A DNA stretch of 64,000 bases from Ciona savignyi. Lineage: Eukaryota > Chordata > Ascidiacea > Phlebobranchia > Cionidae. The stretch spans positions 886,726 to 950,725 of the forward strand of contig CH003301.1 of NCBI GenBank assembly GCA_000149265.1, in the 5' to 3' direction. Below the pieces are notes generated by a model. It was not told where the DNA came from and ran no database searches. It was given only the letters and a program-made list of their open reading frames with translations. The translations under genes were made by a program, and so were the position numbers. Within the stretch, counting starts at the first letter, position 1; each line of letters starts with the position of its first letter. Positions 1-11,724 of the stretch are shown here, piece by piece.

Positions 1-177
1 TTGGTTACAATTGGGGGCAAAGAAAAAATGATTTCCGATTGGAATAGTTTTACCATGAGAATTAACTCACCATGCTATACCCAATTTTAATAATTTGAAT
101 AATAGTAACAACTATTTCTACTTAATGTCTAATGAAAAGTATAGGCTATTAATTTATAATCAATTTTTTTTCTTCAG

Positions 178-885
178 TCTCCCAGCTTCATTACGTTTAA
201 ACATCGACCAAGACAGAGATTTAGAAAGAATTTACAGCCTCATCAGTGGATCAGTTGATCGCATCCACAAGTTACAAGGTAAGTGATCTGTATTTATAAA
301 AGAAAAACAAAAGCAGGATCACTGTTTTTTAAGATGAAGTAAATTGTTTTTCTATGAAGTTGGTAGAAATAATATTCCAAGTGTCTTGCAGAGGAATGTG
401 GCGCTCGTACAGTTTACATGGGACCCCAGCTTATCCGAAGCACCAAGTTTGATTCCGACATCGATAGTGCGGATGATGGTGATGACGTACCAGTAACCAC
501 GTTAACCAACCGACCCAAAGCCTCGTTCGATGTTCGGGACCCCCAGTACATGTTCCGCTCGCTGTGTGCAATACTGGAATGCGTGCAAAAACTCGACCAT
601 ATCCATACTCAATATACACAAACCGACTGCGACGTGGAAATTGGGACACAGTAAGCGAATTTAATAAAGTTTATATACATGAGAGCACGCCAAAGATACC
701 AATATATAATTTTATCTCTCTTCAGTTAATTTATTAATTTTTTCAGTAAAAATAAAATGTTCTGTGTTTGGATTCTAGCATTTTATCATCAAATTCTTGT
801 ATTTATTAATAATACAATTTTAGTTTTAGTTAAGAAGTCAGTAACATGACAATCTTTCAGGGAACGACCGTACGGAGACACGTGA
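178..885 (+). CDS. 3' end of an unrecognised gene (three exons seen)
   Basis: Three exons join in phase: 178-278, 392-650 and 861-885, the last ending in TGA at 883-885. The first begins after TTCTTCAG and ends at GTAAGT; the second is flanked by TTGCAG and GTAAGC; the short last exon follows TTTCAG. The encoded C-terminal stretch starts with a charged, probably helical segment (RDLERIYSLISGSVDRIHKL). An acidic Asp-rich linker (DSDIDSADDGDDVP) follows, then a second helical segment (FRSLCAILECVQKLDHIH), and the end is ERPYGDT. The start of the gene lies upstream of the window. I do not recognise the family. The alternating helical and acidic parts suggest a coiled-coil or adaptor-type intracellular protein, which is only inference. 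Consistent phase across two introns is the main reason to call it real. Confidence 0.55.
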
Positions 886-2138
886 CCTCTCTTATGTCCC
901 AATTGGTGGACAAACATACAACTTGCCGAAAGAGATTACAATCAGATATGCTGCATTGGATAGAGCGAACTTTTAAAATAAGGTGTAACGTACTTCCATT
1001 ATAAGCTATCCCAGCTATTCATGAACTGTGTTTGCCGCTATGTGGCGCTAACGCTGTATTATTTCCGACAATCATGACCAACCACCGTTGGAACGAATCT
1101 TCCAAGTTCCAATGCGCGGTGTTTCGCCTTTTGGGAGTTCTCTTTGCCAACTTGCCACATGTCCCACCCGAGTTGCTTGTTTTTCCGAACTTTTTGGCTG
1201 GAACGCATTGCATAACCCTCATGTTTCTAGCTATTTTCATACGTGACCAAACGAGAATGGTCCAACTATTTTTGTTGTAATTTTATACAGTGGTTACTGA
1301 CTTTAAAAGCTTTTGTTAATAACACTTGTTATACACTTGGATGAAGTTACTTTTGCTGGGACGGTAAACTGTCCAAAAACTTTCTTTAATAATAGCACAC
1401 AACATTGCGTTTTAAACTCTATTTACCCACTGATCATAAGACGTGCTTAAACTCGATTTGAATTTTGTACTTTCTATCCCATCAACATATCTACACTCTG
1501 TCTTTTAAAACACACTGGTTTTGCACCTTTTCTAAGTCACTTTCTTTCTACATGTAACCAGGCCGGATTTTGTAACAAAGGCGCCGTGATCGCCCCTCGC
1601 TGATTTTGTATCTTTTACATTTATCTTTTGGTTGTTTTAACGCCCAGTTTATTTTTTTGTTTTATAACCCCCACCCCTGTTTAAACTGTATTTGATTAGC
1701 ACATAGCTATCTTGAATTAAGTTTTTAAAAGCATATTCTAATTTTAACCTGCTCAACATATTGTGACCACAGTTATATTTTATTGATTGAACCCAATGCG
1801 TGCGCATTTTTGTCATTGTACAAACAAATTTCCCATCTGGGTCCATTTGTTTCTTGCTTCAAAGTTTTACAAATGCGTACATAATGTTTTTCCTTTTAAT
1901 TTTATTATGTTTTAATGATAAGCAAAACTGTTTTGGGCTTTTTTATATTTTGATGGGCTCGATGTCCTATTGTTCCAAATACATTATGTTTGCGATCACT
2001 GGTCGCCCTCGACTATTTATCGTTGCGCGAATCAGGTATACGAATGAACATGTGTATCACTCTTTATAAGCAAGGGGCGTGCTGTAACAACACCTTATCA
2101 GGGTCACACAGAGCTAGATATTGTTATTTGATTTCTTG

Positions 2139-2238
2139 NNNNNNNNNNNNNNNNNNNNNNNNNNNNNNNNNNNNNNNNNNNNNNNNNNNNNNNNNNNNNN
2201 NNNNNNNNNNNNNNNNNNNNNNNNNNNNNNNNNNNNNN
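2139..2238. other. Assembly gap (100 N)
   Basis: Exactly 100 consecutive N bases, a conventional placeholder length, so the true gap size is unknown. Reading frames that run through it are meaningless. Confidence 0.99.
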
Positions 2239-2500
2239 AGGGGGAAAATTCGGGGGAGTTATTCGCCCGTGGGACCAACGTCAAGATTACCTTCAGAAAC
2301 GTTTTTAAAGTGGGCGTTTGCCACGTGGATAAGGAGTCAGATTATATCTTGCCCACCTTCGGATTACGTGAGCTATTGCAGTGTTTTATCAAATTGAGAT
2401 ATCACTTCAGGTTTCAAAGATTTCGTTAATTTACTGGGTTGAGCTATTATACACTCAATGCATTGCCAAAGTGCTAACCTATTCACTACCTATTAACAAG

Positions 2501-2560
2501 TTTTGACCGAAACCGTTCGGCTGAAAGGCGGAGCACTAACCCACTGAGCTATTCGATAAG
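2501..2560 (-). repeat. tRNA-derived SINE-like element, copy 1
   Basis: On the minus strand this reads as a tRNA-like promoter. An A-box-like TAGCTCAGTGGGTTAG is followed by the block CGCCTTTCAGCCGAA and a degraded B-box. The CCTTTC..CC(A/G)AAGG block recurs near 25411-25485 and 53563-53632, also on the minus strand, each time followed by a B-box-like element. The cloverleaf is imperfect, so this looks like a dispersed Pol III-derived repeat and not a functional tRNA. Confidence 0.5.
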
Positions 2561-3518
2561 AATAATATCATCCGTTGGTCATGACAACGCGCCACGTGTT
2601 GGGCAGCTTGGCTATCAAATAACAAAGTAAATGATCAATGGAAAGTCGTTTTGTATCCTTGAAATCGTCTCCTTGCCAAGAGGTAAATTTAGCAACTTCT
2701 TATTTACCGTTATAACTTATTATAGCCTTAGTGTATATTAAAGTAAATAAACAGTAGACTGCCAATCATTGATAGTTTTTATGCTGGCTTAATCTACCAG
2801 CCACCTTACTGGTAAAATGATGAGAAGGTTGTTTTGGTACATTGGTTTGCTATTAAATAACAACAATGCCATTTATGCCACGTTGAAATACAGTTGCACT
2901 TCGATCAATTGCTGTCTGCTCACTCAGAAACTGCGGATACAAAGTTGGCTCTCAGGAAGTTCTATTGGAGATAAACATTGTTTTCAGGATCAATTTGACC
3001 TGTTGACGCTTGCATGATTCTCGTAGTGCCCAGCTGGAATTTGTGTGCAACGCTGGCGCTTTGACGCTTTGTATGTGCGAGCGCGCCTGCCTACAGAGGA
3101 ACGAAGTTGGTGTTTTTTCGAGTCTTCCATCGCAACGCAACACGCTGTTGTACCACGAAATTCCGACGGCGCTTCTTAGGATTCTGTAACAAGTTGTGTA
3201 GGCACGGTGCTCGGGTTAGCAGTTACTCATGCGCTTGCGTTTTGTAGGTTAACAGTTGAATTGTTTCTCGTATGAATCTGGTGTCTCAAATAGCTGTTAT
3301 GATTGCCGTTTTTGCACCGCATAATAATGGATCATCGTCAGATTGCAATGCTAAGCATAATACGTAAAAAGAAAAATGTTTATGTAAACACTTATTTTGT
3401 ATTTACTCTGGGTTTTAGCCGTTTTGAATAATTAAAAAAACTGTGACGTACTCTCTGATATATGGAATAGAGCAATTTCACGGCACTAAAGTTTCATTGA
3501 CCCAGTAAAAACCGTGAA

Positions 3519-6500
3519 ATGGATGACCGCAAGACAGTAATATCGACCATGGCTCCATTACCACCGACAGACAATTGTAAAAGCATTCCAGTTTCAGTAA
3601 ATGAGTCAGAAAATATCGAAGATAGACTTACGAGTCCGCGGGAAGTAGCACCATCAAAGCCCGCAAGCCATTTCTCAAATCACGAAGGTAAGTTTCATGT
3701 GGTCTATGACATAACAATAAGACAAAATGTTGTCGAATTTTATACTACACGAAACATAGGAATCATTTGAATGTAGCATGTGTTTAGACATATAAGAATA
3801 ATTCACAAATGTTGCATGTAAACATTGATTGCAAGCTGATGGTGCTTTGTTAAAAAGCCCTGAAAATCGTTTGCCTGTAAACGTGTGTTACTGCGAACCG
3901 TATAGTGATTTTTAAACTGTTTCCCATTAATTGATTGAGATTGAAGGGCAATGCGAAAGTGTGTGATATCACAGCACGATTCACGCCATTTTGTATTTCT
4001 GCGCAGCGGATTGTGTTGTTATCATTAGTATTTTGTTTAACTTTACACTACGTGACTTAATTTTTTCTTTGTGTCCAACACAAAGAGTTCAATACTTCTA
4101 TTTACCTTTTCTATTTATATTTAGGGCAGTTTACGAAGCCACCTTATGCAAAGCAACCAGATGGGAATTGCGACGGCGGTCCATATTGCAACACTTTTGC
4201 GCCTTTACCAAACGTTTCCATTGCAAACCACAGGTACAGAAAGTGCCGTACTTACAATATTATTTACAAAAAATGCACGATTTTGCGTGAAACGAATTAT
4301 TCCTATGTTTTTAATTAAATTGTTGACTACCTTTGCATTATGTTAGGGTAACGCTACAGACAAGAGGATTCGATAGTCTTTCATCCGCTCAGCAAAACCA
4401 ACTAACTCAAAATGAACGAAACGATCACTTCCATCGATATGTACCTGGTAAACTTTAATATCCGAATTGCAATAGGCTGCCTTGAAATACTAGTTTGATT
4501 TAAATCAGGACAATGCCGAAAGCACTCGCACGCTTAAAACAAAATGTGTAAAAGAGATAGCAATGCTGCGGTGCGACATTCATGCAGCTAAACTACGAAT
4601 GCTTTGTACAGAATCTTGGACTGAATCGATGACATTTGTACCGGAGCGATGTGATAGTAGTACTCAAGGCGGCAGGAACAATAACAGAGGTCGAACCACC
4701 TACTCTGACGACCAGGTATAACGATCTATATCGACACGTGCTTTCAGATAATAACTATTTAATTTTCTAAATATATAACATAAACGAATGAAAATAAATG
4801 TATAAGATCTATACCGAGATCTGAAAATATTCTAGTACGCATGTACGATATCAATATTTTCGCAATCTTTATTTGAGAGAAATAAATCAATATTTTGTTC
4901 ATGATTTTCAGATAGCGGAGTTGGAAAAAGTCTTCTCCCGAAATGCTTACCCGACGCCACAAGCAAGACATCAACTAGCACAAGATATTAGTGTACCAGA
5001 AGGAAAAGTTAAGGTATAATTGTGCCATGGATGCTCCTTTTTCGCCTTTTCTACTGATTGAAGTTTGCGCAAATGATTTGCCACCACGGCTATATGCGGC
5101 ATAATATGCAAATTAATTTCACATCCTTCTGCGTGTCACATGACAACCATCGTATTTTGCAGTAATGATAGTCTTCCTAAAGATGGTCACACAATAGCAA
5201 ACTATAAAAGTTGCCTTTTATAAATGTGTTGCGTTTTATTGCAGATATGGTTTCAAAACCGTCGAGCTCGTGCAAAAAAGCAGCGCATCATTGCAAACAA
5301 TGGTTGGAGGTTGGGACTACAGCAGCAACCCAATACTTTTACATCTATTCCTATGCGCCAGGGACAACATAACAGCAACAACAATGCTATTATTAACGAC
5401 GAAATTGGAAAAAATCAAACTAGCATATCTAGCCAAGTTGTTCCAAACTGGGACTGTTCACAAAACACACAGTACAGCAGCATGCAGAATCAAGAAAGCG
5501 CTTGCCCAACTTCTTTGTCGCTTTCTTGCCTTTCACTACGGAACCAGCAAGCAAAGTCAAAGGGGACGGCTGCTCCTGTTGATTCTAATCCAGCCACGAG
5601 AATCACTGGTGACTTAGCACCCACGTTTCCGTTATGCTCGGACGATGGCTTCAAGTGTTATGCTGGATCATGGCGGGAAATGTCAAAGTACCAGGTCGAA
5701 AGGTCTTATGACTACAGTGAAACGTTTCCTGCTCGCTTTCCCGTGATAAGCTCTTCCCATGCCTTTGCAGAACAGAACTTTTCACAATTTTCAAGCAATA
5801 TGGGTTTATCTCCGAGCGTCGCTCAGCCATGGTTTCACCAGTCGTACCCTGCGCCCATTCCCATGAGTAGTCCCAATGTGGATGACACAGGTTTATCGAT
5901 ATCCGCGGTTCTTTCCACTGGATGTGAAAAAGACAACAATGCTCCACTCGTTATTCCAGCATCAACGTGCCAAATACCAACGCAGGCTAAATTTCCCAAC
6001 CAATCTTATGATACGTTTTACAAAGGAGCAATCGACTTAAAGTATGTTTCGAACCGATATAATGCAAATGCATTAGGCGGCCGGTACTCTCCTTACGTTA
6101 GTCCATCCACAAGTAGCACTCTTTTACGGTCACCACCACCAATACGACGATTTGTATTTCCCTTCAGAAATCTTCTAGAAACCACAACCGATCCTGCCGC
6201 TTCCGGCCAGGAAGGTGTTTGCAAAAGTGAAAAACCAGCAGTAACAAATCCAATCAAGAGTTTCTATAGCGCTGCTAATCCGCCGAACATTGTCCCGGAT
6301 GCAACTACAACCAACTCCGCACAGCCGAGAAACATATATGTAGAAGACAAGATTAGCCATGAACAAAATGTGAATGGAACTTTAGACCCCACCCGGATGC
6401 TTGGATCATCATTTCATTTTAATCCTATGCAGAATACAAATAATGATCATTCTGCACAAAAGCAACAAAATTTCACTTGGCAAATGTGCGATGGCCGCTG

Positions 6501-6861
6501 GCAGCATTTGAATTCAATTACCAGCATGCAGCGACAACAACAGCCGGACGCGTTGCCCAATACCATGCAATTCCAAGATACAGCTACAGCACGACAACGA
6601 TGGCCACAAATCCAGCACGGTTATGGAAATATAAACTCTCAAGTTGGCGACTGGCCGCGAATGCTTCCGAAAATAGTCACCCATTCTCTTGAAGTCGAGG
6701 CACGCTGCCCATCTAATGGATCAGCCGAAAGTGGATCTAGTGTTGATGCTTTGAAGAGAGATCCCGCCCCAAGGTGTTTGGTCTGTAAGCGATTTGATAC
6801 CAGCTGGTACTCAACCCCCCTCTTCAGCACCCATGGTCGGATAATCTTCGGGGAAGCGTAA
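3519..6861 (+). CDS. Paired-class-like homeobox transcription factor
   Basis: Six exons fit in phase: 3519-3687, 4125-4233, 4347-4440, 4509-4715, 4912-5013 and 5245-6861, giving about 765 aa. The homeodomain is at about residues 182-241 and is split over exons 4-6. It has R5, Y8 (usually F), L16, F20, W48, F49, Q50, N51 and R53, ending in WFQNRRARAKKQ, so it should bind DNA as a nuclear regulator. The intron between homeodomain residues 46 and 47 is a position common in paired-class genes, and Q50 fits the paired-like group. Helices 1 and 2 (LEKVFSRNAYPTPQARHQLA) are divergent and I cannot assign an orthology group. The last exon adds about 525 residues rich in Gln, Asn, Ser and Pro with no recognisable domain. 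The weakest junction is the exon 3 donor (GTACCT at 4441). The ATG at 3519 is the first in-frame start of exon 1; further 5' exons are possible. Confidence 0.85.
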
Positions 6862-9800
6862 AATATATAAAGTTCACTTATTTTACTCTTTTATTTTAGA
6901 TGATTTCACTCGACTTCTCAATTTATCGCTTTTACAGGTGGTAATTGGTAAATACGAATCATACAGTTCCTGTAACCGTTCAATCAGTTTTTTTTTACGT
7001 GATACTTGACTGCAGGGCGTTGACTTCATTGTGTCGTGGAAACTGCCAGCAGTTAATAAATGACCAATGGATCCAATCTATAACTTTGTTTATTATACTT
7101 CAGCCTAGCAGTGTGGTTTGTGCTTACATATAAATGTCGACCATTTATGATTATCTTTGGTCTGAACGATTCAATTAATTCGAACATGTTCACTTGTACT
7201 AACGAGACCAGAAATACAGGTGATGTAATAAATAAAACATCACTTAGTAATTAGCAAGTGGGCAGAATCTGGCGTTAATAGGAAGCAGCGTTCAAGCAAA
7301 AAATTAGTTTTATGCGCTCACGAACACACGAAATGTCTCGGATTACTCATACTTCAAAAGAGTTCCGTCATGAATCAAATGATTAATGATCTTCAGCCGT
7401 ATTCAGCATTGTTCTTTTGACGCGCCGCAAAGAAAGCTAAATTATCAGCTGCCAAAACAGTTCGCTATAATATAAAGCAAGGTAATTTTTTAATCGGATA
7501 CAGGAAAAGCATTTCACGCGTCGATAACAGTATTTGGCGAAATATTGTTCAAAATAAGGTTATTACCTTATACTTATGTCTTGATTACTGAAGAAAATCA
7601 TTTAATTCTATATGTGTTGCATTTAACCGAAATATTTAACAAGTTAGTGGTACGAAGTAAATGTATGGTCCGACATTAGCGACGGCTTCAGTTTATTTCG
7701 TCAATTAAAACAATAGCGTCAATGAGATTTGTCACTCCAGACAGGCAGCACTAAATCGAAACTAACGGGATGGGCGTGGGAAATGGGAAGTTGCAGAATT
7801 CGTACACATCCTAGATTCGAAGTAACACACTGCCACGTCGCTAAAGAGTGATTGCGGGCAAAGTTTTGCGTCTTGCGTATTCCAATTCGCCTTTACTTTG
7901 CATATTTTATCACTGTTATTTAAAAAATAGAATCTACAATCCTCATATGCAAGTAACCTGATTGGAGTCCACCTACTTTTAATCATTACAATATAACAAT
8001 ATAATTTTAGAGAACGTGTTTCCACAACGTGCAATGTCTGTGTTAACAGAGTTATATCAGGCGAGTTGATGAAACTGCTGGACCCTGGGATTTAGTCTTA
8101 GTTGAACCTGTTTACCCCATTAAATGTGGAATATAAATAGTCATAATGCAGTTCGAATTTGCTCTTCCGACGCAATTAAGCTATTTTAAGTCCTTCATTC
8201 AATTTCCATGGCCGTCAAACACTGACGATCCGTACCAGCTCGAGCAGTCCTCTTTCTGTTGTCAATCATTTATAACAGTTTAAAACGCAGTTATATGGCG
8301 CCAATTTGTTCCCCAAAACACAACCCATGTTCTATTTCTTGGTCAATTAACTGATAAAACATTTCCCTGATGATTGGTACAGGGGTTTGGTGATCAGGAG
8401 AGTTGTAACGATCCGAAGCCACGTAGTATCTCTATCGCCACCCCGCGGATAGCTCTGTAATAAGTTTTTCTTATAATAATTAAGAGCTTATTATTTTAAT
8501 TGTTTTGCAAATTTATGTAAACATTACTAATTTATTTTACTGGAAAAATGTGTATCACACAGCACAGAACGTTCTTCAGTAAAGTTAGACCAGCCAGTCA
8601 GCTACTGGTAATGGTTTGTGTCGCCACACTAGTAAAACACTAGGGGATTAAAGCCCACCGCTAGCTTGTCGTTTGTATCCATGGCAATGTATTTAACGGA
8701 TTAAAATACCCTTATTTATAATTATTACATTAAACATTCCAACCAATAAACTGACTTATGGGTTTCCGAGTTAATAATCCAAGCTTAATGTCTATGTTTT
8801 ACGAATAAAGTATTCACGGTGGTATACTAAAAACGACAATAGTAACAAAGAAAATTAAATTGTTTTTATGTTATTGTAGGTTTTTCGAAAATATTTTAAT
8901 TAATGTATTCTTCATTGTTATTTAATAGTTCTACCACAATAAAATGACTGAAATGCGAAAAATGAAAGTTCCAGTATTCTTGAGCTAGGTGGGAGTTTCC
9001 CTGGCGTGATTTATTCACAATTTGTCACTGCCTATATAATACATTTTAACCAACACTTCTAAGGTAGTTTAACTCATTAGTTTATTTTATTCCTGTTATT
9101 TGTTCATTTTTTCTGTGTTAAAGCAGACTAATTAGTGTTTGAGTGCGATTAAGTGATGGGGGTTTCCCGGAAAATGGTTCATGGTAGGTATGGGGTAATC
9201 CTATCTTTTTTGTTCGCCTTGAAATTTAGTATAGATTTCATCCCAAGCCAGCACCGTCGACCAATCAAGAACTTTAAGTCGGCGGTTGCTGGGCCAATTC
9301 TACAATACCATCTCATAAAATATCACCCAGTGCAGCAGGAGGCCGTGTTTTTAAATCTACTCTGTAATGGCCTATGATATATTTCTCTCTTATCGCTTGA
9401 GTTAATGATGCAAATAAATATCAGTTGAATCAAAATCGTTGTAAGAGGATTATAGTAAGCAATGAATTATATATTTTAACGGATTTTCCGTGGTAACTTG
9501 CTGTATATAGTAACCGTTTGCCCTTTCTCAGTTTATTTTATTTACCTAAAACTTTCTCTACAATTTAAAGTGAACTTTCCTCCTTCGTTTCGACTGTTAC
9601 AGAATAATCGTAGACGAACTTTGGCAAAACAGAAGTCGTGCTTATATTCTTGGGTCTCTCAGGAATTTCCCTGGCGCCAAAAAGACCAGAAGATTTAACT
9701 CGATTGGACATTCTCTTATTATATAAAGCGTAAATGTGACTTTACAATTTTCCGTGGGATTTAATAAATAAGGATTTCCCACAAAAGGGTTAAAGATAGG

Positions 9801-11724
9801 TGTGGGACAAACGCATATTTTTGTTTGTATTTACATTTTCTATTTATTTACCTTAGTTTTGTGTTTCCACCGCCATTAACACGCGTAATAATTATGGGTT
9901 ACCTTCGGAAATTCGGTTTAGAGACACACAATTATTTGACGTCACAGATTTTTTAAGCAAAGTATGTTTAAATTCACGGAAATCCGAACAATAAAAATGA
10001 CTTCATGGAAATTTTTGATTTAAATCACATCTTTTTGTTAAATATTGAAAAAACATCCTATATTAATTTTGAAGCACTATATTGAGACCAAGATATGTGT
10101 TTTCCGGTCCATTTAAACTGTATAAGTATTTCGACGAATGTACAAGTGACGACGAATTGACGTAATAGAATTTAACGTAGATATGCAGAAAACACTACAA
10201 TATTGGCCCAAGCTAGTTGTAAGTACTTAACTTTTCATCAAACACGCAACACAACTTATCAGTCGGATAGCCTGAGGCACGTTTTACTAGAACGTGTCAA
10301 CCACGTTAACCACCCCGATTTTAAACCCATTTTGACCGTACTATAATATATTTCTGCATGCAAAAACTAATTGTTTCCCTGGTTACACAGTCACCCTTAA
10401 TATATTTGATACAAAGTGTATAACGTTTCTTTTCTGCCAGCAGAAACTGATGGGTTCCATAGTTATCGATCCAAGCTTAATAATCAAGTTTTTTGTATAA
10501 AATTCTTATATTGGTATACATAAAAAAGATCAATAAAAAAGAAAAAAAATCCAATACATTTAAAACTCGGAGTAACCAGTTGTACTAAAATGGTGACAAA
10601 CCTGTATTATGCCTATATTAAGTTGCTTTTATATAATTGCGGGCTTTTTGGGGTAAACTGGGTTATTTTAATAAAGGTATTTTACGTTTTATTTTATATT
10701 TTTTCTTTGTTTTAATTTAAAGTGAATAAATGTCATCTCCAGTTTTATGAATTTGTGTTTGTTTATCTCCAGAATATTTAACTCGAAAAGGCATTTACCT
10801 TTCGTGTTATATTAAACGTAAATTAGTAATTAATTTTTTTACAATGCGGAGATAACGGCAACAGCCCCCAAAATGCGGAAATGTAAATGGTTTATTAACC
10901 CTTGAAGTTTTTGTAAAATTAAAGGTCTAGGTTTACTATAGGCATGCCATTTGGGATTTCTATAAAACTTCTACCTGAATGCTTAACTTGTTTTTGCCTA
11001 CGATCTGGCTACTGGACATGTCTGCCACCAGCATGACACAGAAAAGAGAATAGCACAACATAGGAGTTTAAAATCTATTTTGATTTTTTCTGTTTGAACC
11101 CCGTTCTTTCAATGGAAATAAAAAAATAACCGATCCAATCGTAACAAAATTTTAGTTAATAAGAAATGTTCAAATTGGATTACTTCATATTTCCAAATGA
11201 TACTGCTGCATCCCAGGTTAAAGTGCAGCAATTCTAATGAAGATTAGTACATGGTGATACGCAATTACTGTATTGTTTGTAATTAGAATTATGCTGTTTG
11301 TCTTGTGGGTCGTAAGTCTTAGATATATAACATCCTGAAATAAAAATACAAAAAAAGAACAGGTTAACGTTAACAAAGGTAATTTTAACATTTCTATTTA
11401 TTGGGTAAAAGCCCATTAAGCCTAAAATAATATTAGAATAATACAATTCAGGTTTTACCCCAAAACACCAAGAAATTGTAAAAAAAAATCATGCTTACAT
11501 TGTGTTAACAATTGTTTAAATATTTTCTGCTTACTTAGTGCCTGAATACAAGCCTAGTTGTGTTGAGTAAAACTTTAGAAGTTCCAGAAGGTTTTTGCTG
11601 GATGTAGTCATCCTTAAAAATGTATATCTTTTGTATAGTTATAAAGAAGAAAATTTATTTAAATAGGTTGGTAGTATAACTAATTTGGCAAAAAATTGAC
11701 TTGTAACCACTTAGATGATATAAA
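6862..11724. other. Intergenic region, 4.9 kb
   Basis: AT-rich, with no exon supported by a domain or splice pattern. It contains two diverged copies of a short repeat (about 8750-8855 and 10440-10545) that share a GGGTT(T)CC..AGTTA..ATCCAAGCTTAAT core and end near GGTATAC. Their relative at 33405-33520 is described separately. The stretch just before 11725 is the 5' flank of dymeclin. Confidence 0.45.

Larger units (their letters stand above)
886..3518. other. Intergenic region with an assembly gap
   Basis: No coding exon with supporting splice sites or a recognisable domain was found here. It contains the 100-base gap and a tRNA-derived SINE-like copy near 2501-2560. The part before 3519 presumably includes the homeobox gene promoter, but no clear core element can be named. 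Confidence 0.5.

Noticed and set aside
1019..1280. Overlapping frames on both strands
   Set aside because: Neither has a domain, splice signals or a plausible transcript context.
1990..2429. Reading frames crossing the N gap
   Set aside because: They run through 100 undetermined bases and encode no recognisable protein.
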